Source: Crotalaria pallida
Lineage: Eukaryota > Streptophyta > Magnoliopsida > Fabales > Fabaceae
Length of the DNA stretch: 64,000 nt
NCBI GenBank assembly: GCA_037953625.1
Contig: CM075649.1
Coordinates: forward strand, 68,851,290 to 68,915,289
Direction of reading: 5' to 3'
The notes under the pieces are model-generated. The model saw only the letters and a program-made list of their open reading frames with translations. It was not told where the DNA came from and searched no databases. Below are positions 1-11,571 of the stretch, piece after piece. Positions within the stretch are counted from its first letter, which is position 1, and each line of letters opens with the position of its first letter. The position numbers and the translations under genes are program-made.

Positions 1-151
1 TTTAGGATTATTCTAATGGTTCTTATAAGTCCTAATACACATTCCTAGACCATTCTAAGCCTTTAGAATACTCTCTTAACCATTCTACACTTGTTAGAAC
101 CTCCAAGGACTCATGCTACACCCTCTACGTCCCTTGAGGACTCAAGTATTG
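1..151 (+). repeat. Reference type-1 monomer
   Basis: First complete monomer in the 'tttagg' phase. Internal landmarks by monomer position: CATTCTA at 51-57 and 81-87, with a third slot at 9-15 that here reads TATTCTA; palindrome CTTATAAG at 22-29; dyad ATTCTAA/TTAGAAT at 52-69; weaker dyad TTCTA/TAGAA at 83-99; terminal dyad CTTGAG-GA-CTCAAG at 133-146, followed by TATTG. It differs from most later type-1 copies by 'ggattattc' instead of 'ggatcattc' near the start. Confidence 0.9.
133..146. other. Terminal dyad, type-1 form CTTGAG-GA-CTCAAG
   Basis: Perfect 6-bp inverted arms with a GA centre, near the 3' end of type-1 monomers. Intermediate forms elsewhere in the array are less symmetric: CTTGGGGACTCAAG has one G.T pair, CTTAGGGACTCAAG has a mismatch and a G.T, and CTTGGGGTACCGAG has one mismatch and one wobble. 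Confidence 0.85.
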
Positions 152-172
152 TTTAGGATCATTCTAATGGTT

Positions 173-180
173 CTTATAAG
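173..180. other. CTTATAAG palindrome, representative copy
   Basis: Perfect 8-bp palindrome containing TATAA, at monomer positions 22-29 and present in most monomers. Variants include CATATAAG (with 'ggttcatataagtcc'), CTTATAAA and CTTATAAC. It resembles a TATA element, but nothing in the array shows transcription, so no promoter is called. Confidence 0.7.
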
Positions 181-202
181 TCCTAATACACATTCCTAGA
201 CC

Positions 203-220
203 ATTCTAAGCCTTTAGAAT
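203..220. other. 18-bp dyad ATTCTAA-GCCT-TTAGAAT, representative copy
   Basis: Two perfect 7-bp inverted arms around a 4-base loop, at monomer positions 52-69 in most monomers. Several variants change only the loop and keep the arms: GCCG near 5347, 8669 and 13200; GCCA near 16522; GCGT near 6554 and 33850; TCCT in the 'attctaatcc' monomers. Others break one arm: 'attcaaagcc', 'attataggcc', 'gccttttgaat', 'ctttataat', 'cattcttagcc', and the 136-bp monomers that lose the right arm. The site could extrude as a short hairpin or bind a dimeric protein. This is an inference from symmetry alone. Confidence 0.8.
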
Positions 221-283
221 ACTCTCTTAACCATTCTACACTTGTTAGAACATCCAAGGACTCGTGCTACACCCTCTACGTCC

Positions 284-297
284 CTTGGTGTACCAAG
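284..297. other. Terminal dyad, type-2 form CTTGGT-GT-ACCAAG
   Basis: Homologous position to the type-1 terminal dyad (monomer 133-146). It differs at five bases, yet again forms perfect 6-bp arms: the pair A/T becomes G/C and the pair G/C becomes T/A. The fifth difference lies in the 2-base centre. Confidence 0.85.
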
Positions 298-1287
298 CAA
301 TGTTTAGGATCATTCTAATGGTTTTTATAAGTCCTAACACACCTTCCTAGACCATTCTAAGCCTTTAGAATACTCTCTTAACCATTATACACTTGTTAGA
401 ACCTCCAAGGACTCGTGCTACACCCTCTACGTCCCTTGAGGACTCAAGTATTGTTTAGGATCATTCTAATGGTTCTTATAAGTCCTAATACACATTCCTG
501 GACCATTCTAAGCCTTTAGAATACTCTCTTAATCATTCTACACTTGTTAGAACCTCCAAGGACTCGTGCTACACCCTCTACGTCCCTTGGGGTACCGAGC
601 AATGTTTAGGATCATTCTAATGGTTTTTATAAGTCCTAACACACCTTCCTAGACCATTCTAAGCCTTTAGAATACTCTCTTAACCATTATACACTTGTTA
701 GAACCTCCAAGGACTCGTGCTACACCCTCTATGTCCCTTGAGGACTCAAGTATTGTTTAGGATCATTCTAATGGTTCTTATAAGTCCTAATACACATTCC
801 TGGACCATTCTAAGCCTTTAGAATACTCTCTTAATCATTCTACACTTGTCAGAACCTCCAAGGACTCGTGCTACACCCTCTACGTCCCTTGGGGTACCGA
901 GCAATGTTTAGGATCATTCTAATGGTTCTTATAAGTCCTAATACACATTCCTAGACCATTCTAAGCCTTTAGAATACTCTCTTAACCATTCTACACTTGT
1001 TAGAACATCCAAGGACTCGTGCTACAACCTCTACGTCCCTTGGTGTACCAAGCAATGTTTAGGATCATTCTAATGGTTTTTATAAGTCCTAATACACCTT
1101 CCTAGACCATTCTAAGCCTTTAGAATACTCTCTTAACCATCCTACACTTGTTAGAACCTCCAAGGACACATGCTACACCCTCTACGTCCCTTGGGGACTC
1201 AAGCATTGTTTAGGATCATTCGAATGGTTCATATAAGTCCAAATACATATTCCTAGACCATTCTAAGCCTTTTGAATACTCTCTTAC

Positions 1288-4200
1288 CCATTCTACATTT
1301 GTTAGAACATCCAAGGACTCGTGCTACACCCTCTACGTCCCTTGGTGTACCAAGCAATGTTTAGGATCATTCTAATGGTTCTTATAAGTCCTAATACACA
1401 TTCCTAGACCATTCTAAGCCTTTAGAATACTCTCTTAACCATTATACACTTGTTAAAACCTCCAAGGACTCATGCTACACCCTCTACGTCCCTTGAGGAC
1501 TCAAGTATTGTTTAGGATCATTCTATTGGTTCTTATAAGTCCTAATACATATTCCTAGACCATTCTAAGCCTTTAGAATACTCTCTTAACCATTCTACAC
1601 TTGTTAGAACATCCAAGGACTCGTGCTACACCCTCTACGTCCCTTGGTGTACCAAGCAATGTTTAGGATCATTCTAATGGTTTTTATAAGTCCTAATACA
1701 CCTTCCTAGACCATTCTAAGCCTTTAGAATACTCTCTTAACCATCCTACACTTGTTAGAACCTCCAAGGACACATGCTACACCCTCTACGTCCCTTGGGG
1801 ACTCAAGCATTGTTTAGGATCATTCGAATGGTTCATATAAGTCCAAATACATATTCCTAAACCATTCTAAGCCTTTTGAATACTCTCTTACCCATTCTAC
1901 ACTTGTTAGAACCTCCAAGGACTCGTGCTACACCCTCCACGTCCTTTGGGGTACCAAGCAATGTTTAGGATCATTCTAATGGTTCTTATAAGTCCTAATA
2001 CACATTTCTAGACCATTCTAAGCCTTTAGAATACTCTCTTAACCATTCTATACTTGTTAGAACATCCAAGGACTCGTGCTACACCCTCTACGTCCCTTGG
2101 TGTACCAAGCAATGTTTAGGATTATTCTAATGGTTCTTATAAGTCCTAATACACATTCCTAGACCATTCTAAGCCTTTAGAATACTCTCTTAACCATTCT
2201 ACACTTGCTAGAACCTCCAAGGACTCATGCTACACCCTCTACGTCCCTTGAGGACTCAAGTATTGTTTAGGATCATTCTAATGGTTCTTATAAGTCCTAA
2301 TACACATTCCTAGACCATTCTAAGCCTTTAGAATACTCTCTTAACCATTCTACATTTGTTAGAACATCCAAGGACTCGTGCTACACCCTCTACGTCCCTT
2401 GGTGTACCAAGCAATGTTTAGGATCATTCTAATGGTTCTTATAAGTCCTAATACACATTCCTAGACCATTCTAAGCCTTTAGAATACTCTCTTAACCATT
2501 CTACACTTGTTAGAACCTCCAAGGACTCATGCTACACCCTCTACGTCCCTTGAGGACTCAATTATTGTTTAGGATCATTCTAATGGTTCTTATAAGTCCT
2601 AATACACATTCCTAGACCATTCTAAGCCTTTAGAATACTCTCTTAACCATTCTACATTTGTTAGAACATCCAAGGACTCGTGCTACACCCTCTACGTCCC
2701 TTGGTGTACCAAGCAATGTTTAGGATCATTCTAATGGTTCTTATAAGTCCTAATACACATTCCTAGACCATTCTAAGCCTTTAGAATACTCTCTTAACCA
2801 TTATACACTTGTTAAAACCTCCAAGGACTCATGCTACACCCTCTACGTCCCTTGAGGACTCAAGTATTGTTTAGGATCATTCTAATGGTTCTTATAAGTC
2901 CTAATACACATTCCTAGACCATTCTAAGCCTTTAGAATACTCTCTTAACCATTCTACACTTGCTAGAACCTCCAAGGACTCATGCTACACCCTCTACGTC
3001 CCTTGAGGACTCAAGTATTGTTTAGGATCATTCTAATGGTTCTTATAAGTCCTAATACACATTCCTAGACCATTCTAAGCCTTTAGAATACTCTCTTAAC
3101 CATTCTACATTTGTTAGAACATCCAAGGACTCGTGCTACACCCTCTACGTCCCTTGGTGTACCAAGCAATGTTTAGGATCATTCTAATGGTTCTTATAAG
3201 TCCTAATACACATTCCTAGACCATTCTAAGCCTTTAGAATACTCTCTTAACCATTATACACTTGTTAAAACCTCCAAGGACTCATGCTACACCCTCTACG
3301 TCCCTTGAGGACTCAAGTATTGTTTAGGATCATTCTATTGGTTCTTATAAGTCCTAATACATATTCCTAGACCATTCTAAGCCTTTAGAATACTCTCTTA
3401 ACCATTCTACACTTGTTAGAACATCCAAGGACTCGTGCTACACCCTCTACGTCCCTTGGTGTACCAAGCAATGTTTAGGATCATTCTAATGGTTTTTATA
3501 AGTCCTAATACACCTTCCTAGACCATTCTAAGCCTTTAGAATACTCTCTTAACCATCCTACACTTGTTAGAACCTCCAAGGACACATGCTACACCCTCTA
3601 CGTCCCTTGGGGACTCAAGCATTGTTTAGGATCATTCGAATGGTTCATATAAGTCCAAATACATATTCCTAAACCATTCTAAGCCTTTTGAATACTCTCT
3701 TACCCATTCTACACTTGTTAGAACCTCCAAGGACTCGTGCTACACCCTCCACGTCCTTTGGGGTACCAAGCAATGTTTAGGATCATTCTAATGGTTCTTA
3801 TAAGTCCTAATACACATTTCTAGACCATTCTAAGCCTTTAGAATACTCTCTTAACCATTCTATACTTGTTAGAACATCCAAGGACTCGTGCTACACCCTC
3901 TACGTCCCTTGGTGTACCAAGCAATGTTTAGGATTATTCTAATGGTTCTTATAAGTCCTAATACACATTCCTAGACCATTCTAAGCCTTTAGAATACTCT
4001 CTTAACCATTCTACACTTGCTAGAACCTCCAAGGACTCATGCTACACCCTCTACGTCCCTTGAGGACTCAAGTATTGTTTAGGATCATTCTAATGGTTCT
4101 TATAAGTCCTAATACACATTCCTAGACCATTCTAAGCCTTTAGAATACTCTCTTAACCATTCTACATTTGTTAGAACATCCAAGGACTCGTGCTACACCC

Positions 4201-4770
4201 TCTACGTCCCTTGGTGTACCAAGCAATGTTTAGGATCATTCTAATGGTTCTTATAAGTCCTAATACACATTCCTAGACCATTCTAAGCCTTTAGAATACT
4301 CTCTTAACCATTCTACACTTGTTAGAACCTCCAAGGACTCATGCTACACCCTCTACGTCCCTTGAGGACTCAATTATTGTTTAGGATCATTCTAATGGTT
4401 CTTATAAGTCCTAATACACATTCCTAGACCATTCTAAGCCTTTAGAATACTCTCTTAACCATTCTACATTTGTTAGAACATCCAAGGACTCGTGCTACAC
4501 CCTCTACGTCCCTTGGTGTACCAAGCAATGTTTAGGATCATTCTAATGGTTCTTATAAGTCCTAATACACATTCCTAGACCATTCTAAGCCTTTAGAATA
4601 CTCTCTTAACCATTATACACTTGTTAAAACCTCCAAGGACTCATGCTACACCCTCTACGTCCCTTGAGGACTCAAGTATTGTTTAGGATCATTCTAATGG
4701 TTCTTATAAGTCCTAATACACATTCCTAGACCATTCTAAGCCTTTAGAATACTCTCTTAACCATTCTACA
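1288..4770 (+). repeat. Tandem duplication, offset 1812 bp (12 monomers)
   Basis: 1288-2958 matches 3100-4770 at an offset of exactly 12 x 151 with no difference seen in the parts checked. Shared rare variants include 'attctattgg', 'attcgaatgg...attcctaaacc', 'cacatttctagacc', 'cttgctagaacc' and 'ctcaattattg'. The match starts after 'cttaccca/cttaacca' differ at 1287/3099 and ends at 'tacact/tacatt' (2959/4771). Confidence 0.85.
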
Positions 4771-7344
4771 TTTGTTAGAACATCCAAGGACTCGTGCTAC
4801 ACCCTCTACGTCCCTTGGTGTACCAAGCAATGTTTAGGATCATTCTAATGGTTCTTATAAGTCCTAATACACATTCCTAGACCATTCTAAGCCTTTAGAA
4901 TACTCTCTTAACCGTTATACACTTGTTAAAACCTCCAAGGACTCATGCTACACCCTCTACGTCCCTTGAGGACTCAAGTATTGTTTAGGATCATTCTAAT
5001 GGTTCTTATAAGTCCTTATACACATTCCTGGACCATTCTAAGCCTTTTGAATACTCTCTTAACCATTCTACACTTGTTAGAACCTCCAAGGACTCGTGCT
5101 ACACCCTCTACATCCCTTGGGGTACCGAGCAATGTTTAGGATCATTCTAATGGTTCTTATAAGTCCTAATACACATTTCTAGACCATTCTAAGCCTTTAG
5201 AATACTCTCTTAACCATTATACACTTGTTAGAACCTCCAAGGACTCATACTACACCCTCTACGTCCCTTGAGGACTCAAGTATTGTTTAGGATCATTCTA
5301 ATGGTTCTTATAAGTCCTAATACACATTCCTAGACCATTCTAAGCCGTTAGAATACTCTCTTAATCATTCTACACTTGTTAGAACCTCCAAGGACTCGTG
5401 CTACACCCTCTACGTCACTTGGGGTACCGAGCAATGTTTAGGATCATTCTAATGGTTCTTATAAGTCCTAATACACATTCCTAGACCATTCTAAGCCTTT
5501 ATAATACTCTCTTAACCATTCTACATTTGTTAGAACATCCAAGGACTCGTGCTACACCCTCTACGTCCCTTGGTGTACCGAGCAATGTTTAGGATCATTC
5601 TAATGGTTTTTATAAGTCCTAATACACCTTCCTAGACCATTCTAAGCCTTTAGAATACTCTCTTAACCATTCTACACTTGTTAGAACCTCCAAGGACTCG
5701 TGCTACACCCTCTACGTCCCTTGGTGTACAAAGCAATGTTTAGGATCATTCTAATGGTTCTTATAAGTCCTAATACATATTCCTAGACCATTCTAAGCCT
5801 TTAGAATACTCTCTTAACCATTATACACTTGTTAAAACCTCCAAGGACTCATGCTACACCCTCTACGTCCCTTGAGGACTCAAGTATTGTTTAGGATCAT
5901 TCTATTGGTTCTTATAAGTCCTAATACATATTCCTAGACCATTCTAAGCCTTTAGAATACTCTCTTAACCATTCTACACTTGTTAGAACATCCAAGGACT
6001 CGTGCTACACCCTCTACGTCCCTTGGTGTACCAAGCAATGTTTAGGATCATTCTAATGGTTTTTATAAGTCCTAATACACCTTCCTAGACCATTCTAAGC
6101 CTTTAGAATACTCTCTTAACCATCCTACACTTGTTAGAACCTCCAAGGACACATGCTACACCCTCTACGTCCCTTGGGGACTCAAGCATTGTTTAGGATC
6201 ATTCGAATGGTTCATATAAGTCCAAATACATATTCCTAGACCATTCTAAGCCTTTAGAATACTCTCTTAACCATTCTACATTTGTTAGAACATCCAAGGA
6301 CTCGTGCTACACCCTCTACGTCCCTTGAGGACTCAAGTATTGTTTAGGATCATTCTAATGGTTCTTATAAGTCCTAATACACATTCCTAGACCATTCTAA
6401 GCCTTTAGAATACTCTCTTAACCATTCTACATTTGTTAGAACATCCAAGGACTCGTGCTACACCCTCTACGTCCCTTTGTGTACCAAGCAATGTTTAGGA
6501 TCATTCTAATGGTTCTTATAAGTCCTAATACACATTCCTAGACCATTCTAAGCGTTTAGAATACTCTCTTAACCATTATACACTTGTTAAAACCTCCAAG
6601 GACTCATGCTACACCCTCTACGTCCCTTGAGGACTCAAGTATTGTTTAGGATCATTCTATTGGTTCTTATAAGTCCTAATACATATTCCTAGACCATTCT
6701 AAGCCTTTAGAATACTCTCTTAACCATTCTACACTTGTTAGAACCTGCAAGGACTCCTGCTACACCCTTTACGTCCCTTGAGGACTCAAGTATTGTTTAG
6801 GATCATTCTAATGGTTCTTATAAGTCCTAATACACATTCCTAGACCATTCTAAGCCTTTAGAATACTCTCTTAACCATTCTACATTTGTTAGAACATCCA
6901 AGGACTCGTGCTACACCCTCTACGTCCCTTGGTGTACCAAGCAATGTTTAGGATCATTCTAATGGTTCTTATAAGTCCTAATACACATTCCTAGACCATT
7001 CTAAGCCTTTTAGAATACTCTCTTAACCATTATACACTTGTTAAAACCTCCAAGGACTCATGCTACACCCTCTACGTCCCTTGAGGACTCAAGTATTGTT
7101 TAGGATCATTCTAATGGTTCTTATAAGTCCTAATACACATTCCTAGACCATTCTAAGCCTTTAGAATACTCTCTTAACCATTCTACATTTGTTAGAACAT
7201 CCAAGGACTCGTGCTACACCCTCTACGTCCCTTGGTGTACCAAGCAATGTTTAGGATCATTCTAATGGTTCTTATAAGTCCTAATACACATTCCTAGACC
7301 ATTCTAAGCCTTTAGAATACTCTCTTAACCATTATACACTTGTT

Positions 7345-8931
7345 AAAACCTCCAAGGACTCATGCTACACCCTCTACGTCCCTTGAGGACTCATGTATTG
7401 TTTAGGATCATTCTAATGGTTCTTATAAGTCCTAATACACATTCCTGGACCATTCTAAGCCTTTAGAATACTCTCTTAACCATTCTACACTTGTTAGAAC
7501 CTCCAAGGACTCGTGCTACACCCTCTACATCCCTTGGGGTACCGAGCAATGTTTAGGATCATTCTAATGGTTTTTATAAGTCCTAACACACCTTCCTAGA
7601 CCATTCTAAGCCTTTAGAATACTCTCTTAACCATTATACACTTGTTAGAACCTCCAAGGACTCGTGCTACACCCTCTACGTCCCTTGAGGACTCAAGTAT
7701 TGTTTAGGATCATTCTAATGGTTCTTATAAGTCCTAATACACATTCCTGGACCATTCTAAGCCTTTAGAATACTCTCTTAATCATTCTACACTTGTTAGA
7801 ACCTCCAAGGACTCGTGCTACACCCTCTACGTCCCTTGGGGTACCGAGCAATGTTTAGGATCATTCTAATGGTTCTTATAAGTCCTAATACACATTCCTA
7901 GACCATTCTAAGCCTTTAGAATACTCTCTTAACCATTCTACACTTGTTTGAACCTCCAAGGACTCGTGCTACACCCTCTACGTCACTTGGGGTACCGAGC
8001 AATGTTTAGGATCATTCTAATGGTTCTTATAAGTCCTGATACACATTCCTAGACGATTCTAAGCCTTTAGAATACTCTCTTAACCATTCTACACTTGTTA
8101 GAACATCCAAGGACTCGTGCTACACCCTCTACCTCCCTTGGTGTACCAAGCAATGTTTAGGATCATTCTAATGGTTTTTATAAGTCCTAATACACCTTCC
8201 TAGACCATTCTAAGCCTTTAGAATACTCTCTTAACCATTCTACACTTGTTAGAACCTCCAAGGACACATGCTACACCCTCTACATCCCTTGGGGACTCAA
8301 GCATTGTTTAGGATCATTCGAATGGTTCATATAAGTCCAAATACATATTCCTAGACCATTCTAAGCCTTTTGAATACTCTCTTACCCATTCTACACTTGT
8401 TAGAACCTCCAAGGACTCGTGCTACACCCTCCACGTCCTTTGGGGTACCAAGCAATGTTTAGGATCATTCTAATGGTTCTTATAAGTCCTAATACACATT
8501 TCTAGACCATTCTAAGCCTTTAGAATACTCTCTTAACCATTATACACTTGTTAAAACCTCCAAGGACTCATGCTACACCCTCTCCGTCCCTTGAGGACTC
8601 AAGTATTGTTTAGGATCATTCTAATGGTTCTTATAAGTCCTAATACACATTCCTAGACCATTCTAAGCCGTTAGAATACTCTCTTAATCATTCTACACTT
8701 GTTAGAACCTCCAAGGACTCGTGCTACACCCTCTACGTCACTTGGGGTACCGAGCAATGTTTAGGATCATTCTAATGGTTCTTATAAGTCCTAATACACA
8801 TTCCTAGACCATTCTAAGCCTTTATAATACTCTCTTAACCATTCTACATTTGTTAGAACATCCAAGGACTCGTGCTACACCCTCTACGTCCCTTGGTGTA
8901 CCGAGCAATGTTTAGGATCATTCTAATGGTT
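7345..8931 (+). repeat. Duplicated block, offset 4530 bp (30 monomers), left copy
   Basis: Matches about 11875-13461 with several scattered differences, for example 7663 'ctcgtg' against 'ctcatg', 'gtttgaacctcc' near 7950 against 'gttagaaccttc', 'tctccgtcc' near 8583 against 'tctacgtcc', and 'cacttgggg' near 8740 against 'cacttaggg'. Shared landmarks are 'ctcatgtattg' (7390/11920), 'cctgatacacattcctagacg' and 'ctacctcccttgg'. It is older than the other duplications listed, judged by its differences. Confidence 0.75.
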
Positions 8932-11571
8932 TTTATAAGTCCTAATACACCTTCCTAGACCATTCTAAGCCTTTAGAATACTCTCTTAACCATTCTACAC
9001 TTATTAGAACCTCCAAGGACTCGTGCTACACCCTCTACGTCCCTTGGTGTACAAAGCACTGTTTAGGATCATTCTAATGGTTCTTATAAGTCCTAATACA
9101 TATTCCTAGACCATTCTAAGCCTTTAGAATACTCTCTTAACCATTATACACTTGTTAAAACCTCCAAGGACTCATGCTACACCCTCTACGTCCCTTGAGG
9201 ACTCAAGTATTGTTTAGGATCATTCTATTGGTTCTTATAAGTCCTAATACATATTCCTAGACCATTCTAAGCCTTTAGAATACTCTCTTAACCATTCTAC
9301 ACTTGTTAGAACATCCAAGGACTCGTGCTACACCCTCTACGTCCCTTGGTGTACCAAGCAATGTTTAGGATCATTCTAATGGTTTTTATAAGTCCTAATA
9401 CACCTTCCTAGACCATTCTAAGCCTTTAGAATACTCTCTTAACCATCCTACACTTGTTAGAACCTCCAAGGACACATGCTACACCCTCTACGTCCCTTGG
9501 GGACTCAAGCATTGTTTAGGATCATTCGAATGGTTCATATAAGTCCAAATACATATTCCTAGACCATTCTAAGCCTTTTGAATACTCTCTTACCCATTCT
9601 ACACTTGTTAGAACCTCCAAGGACTCGTGCTACACCCTCCACGTCCTTTGGGGTACCAAGCAATGTTTAGGATCATTCTAATGGTTCTTATAAGTCGTAA
9701 TACACATTTCTAGACCATTCTAAGCCTTTGGAATACTCTCTTAACCATTCTATACTTGTTAGAACATCCAAGGACTCGTGCTACACCCTCTACGTCCCTT
9801 GGTGTACCAAGCAATGTTTAGGATCATTCTAATGGTTCTTATAAGTCCTAATACACATTCCTAGACCATTCTAAGCCTTTAGAATACTCTCTTAACCATT
9901 CTACACTTGTTAGAACCTCCAAGGACTCATGCTACACCCTCTACGTCCCTTGAGGACTCAAGTATTGTTTAGGATCATTCGAATGGTTCTTATAAGTCCT
10001 AATACACATTCCTAGACCATTCTAAGCCTTTAGAATACTCTCTTAACCATTCTACATTTGTTAGAACATCCAAGGACTCGTGCTACACCCTCTACGTCCC
10101 TTGGTGTACCAAGCAATGTTTAGGATCATTCTAATGGTTCTTATAAGTCCTAATACACATTCCTAGACCATTCTAAGCCTTTAGAATACTCTCTTAACCA
10201 TTATACACTTGTTAAAACCTCCAAGGACTCATGCTACACCCTCTACGTCCCTTGAGGACTCAAGTATTGTTTAGGATCATTCTAATGGTTCTTATAAGTC
10301 CTAATACATATTCCTAGACCATTCTAAGCCTTTAGAATACTCTCTTAACCATTCTACACTTGTTAGAACCTCCAAGGACTCGTGCTACACCCTCCACGTC
10401 CTTTGGGGTACCAAGCAATGTTTAGGATCATTCTAATGGTTCTTATAAGTCCTAATACACATTTCTAGACCATTCTAAGCCTTTAGAATACTCTCTTAAC
10501 CATTATACACTTGTTAAAACCTCCAAGGACTCATGCTACACCCTCTACGTCCCTTGAGGACTCAAGTATTGTTTAGGATCATTCTAATGGTTCTTATAAG
10601 TCCTAATACACATTCCTAGACCAACCTAAGCCTTTAGAATACTCTCTTAACCATTCTACACTTGTTAGAACCTCCAAGGATTCGTGCTACACCCTCTACA
10701 TCACTTGGGGTACCGAGCAATGTTTAGGATCATTCTAATGGTTCTTATAAGTCCTAATACACATTCCTAGACCATTCTTAGCCTTTAGAATACTCTCTTA
10801 ACCATTCTACATTTGTTAGATCATCCAAGGACTCGTGCTACACCCTCTACGTCCCTTGGTGTACCAAGCAATGTTTAGGATCATTCTAATGGTTCTTATA
10901 AGTCCTAATACACATTCCTAGACCATTCTAAGCCTTTAGAATACTCTCTTAACCATTCTACACTTGTTAGAACCTCCAAGGACTCATGCTACACCCTCTA
11001 CGTCCCTTGAGGACTCAAGTATTGTTTAGGATCATTCTAATGGTTCTTATAAGTCCTAATACACATTCCTAGACCATTCTAAGCCTTTAGAATACTCTCT
11101 TAACCATTCTACATTTGTTAGAACATCCAAGGACTCGTGCTACACCCTCTACGTCCCTTGGTGTACCAAGCAATGTTTAGGATCATTCTAATGGTTCTTA
11201 TAAGTCCTAATACACATTCCTAGACCATTCTAAGCCTTTAGAATACTCTCTTAACCATTATACACTTGTTAAAACCTCCAAGGACTCATGCTACACCCTC
11301 TACGTCCCTTGAGGACTCAAGTATTGTTTAGGATCATTCTAATGGTTCTTATAAGTCCTAATACACATTCCTAGACCATTTTAAGCCTTTAGAATACTCT
11401 CTTAACCATTCTACATTTGTTAGAACATCCAAGGACTCGTGCTACACCCTCTACGTCCCTTGGTGTGCCAAGCAATGTTTAGGATCATTCTAATGGTTCT
11501 TATAAGTCCTAATAAACATTCCTAGACCATTCTAAGCCTTTAGAATACTCTCTTAACCATTATACACTTGT
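8710..11571 (+). repeat. Segmental duplication, offset 8758 bp (58 monomers), left copy
   Basis: Matches 17468-20329 in register. Shared rare variants include 'acaaagcactg' (9051/17809), 'gtcgtaatac' (9695/18453), 'ccaacctaagcc' (10621/19379), 'cattcttagcc', 'gttagatcatcc' and 'ggtgtgccaag'. Ends where 'ttgttagaacc' and 'ttgttaaaacc' differ (11572/20330). Confidence 0.85.

Larger units (their letters stand above)
152..302 (+). repeat. Reference type-2 monomer
   Basis: Differs from type 1 mainly in its last third: 'acatccaagg' for 'acctccaagg', 'ctcgtgc' for 'ctcatgc', and the terminal segment CTTGGTGTACCAAG followed by CAATG instead of CTTGAGGACTCAAG followed by TATTG. The first 100 bp are almost the same as type 1, so most of the diagnostic variation sits in the 3' third. 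Confidence 0.9.
1..1208 (+). repeat. Dimeric (302-bp) stretch at the left edge
   Basis: Eight monomers arranged largely as pairs. For example the variant 'tttttataagtcctaacacacc' recurs at about 324 and 626, 302 bp apart, followed each time by a 'cattatacac' type monomer. The pairing ends where the first diverged 'attcgaatgg' monomer begins at 1209. Confidence 0.7.

Noticed and set aside
4945..5139. Open frame of 64 codons on the + strand
   Set aside because: It lies wholly inside the satellite and spans about 1.3 monomers. Since 151 leaves remainder 1 on division by 3, a frame running through the array passes through all three monomer frames and soon meets a stop. There is no sign of codon bias, a start context or a conserved domain.
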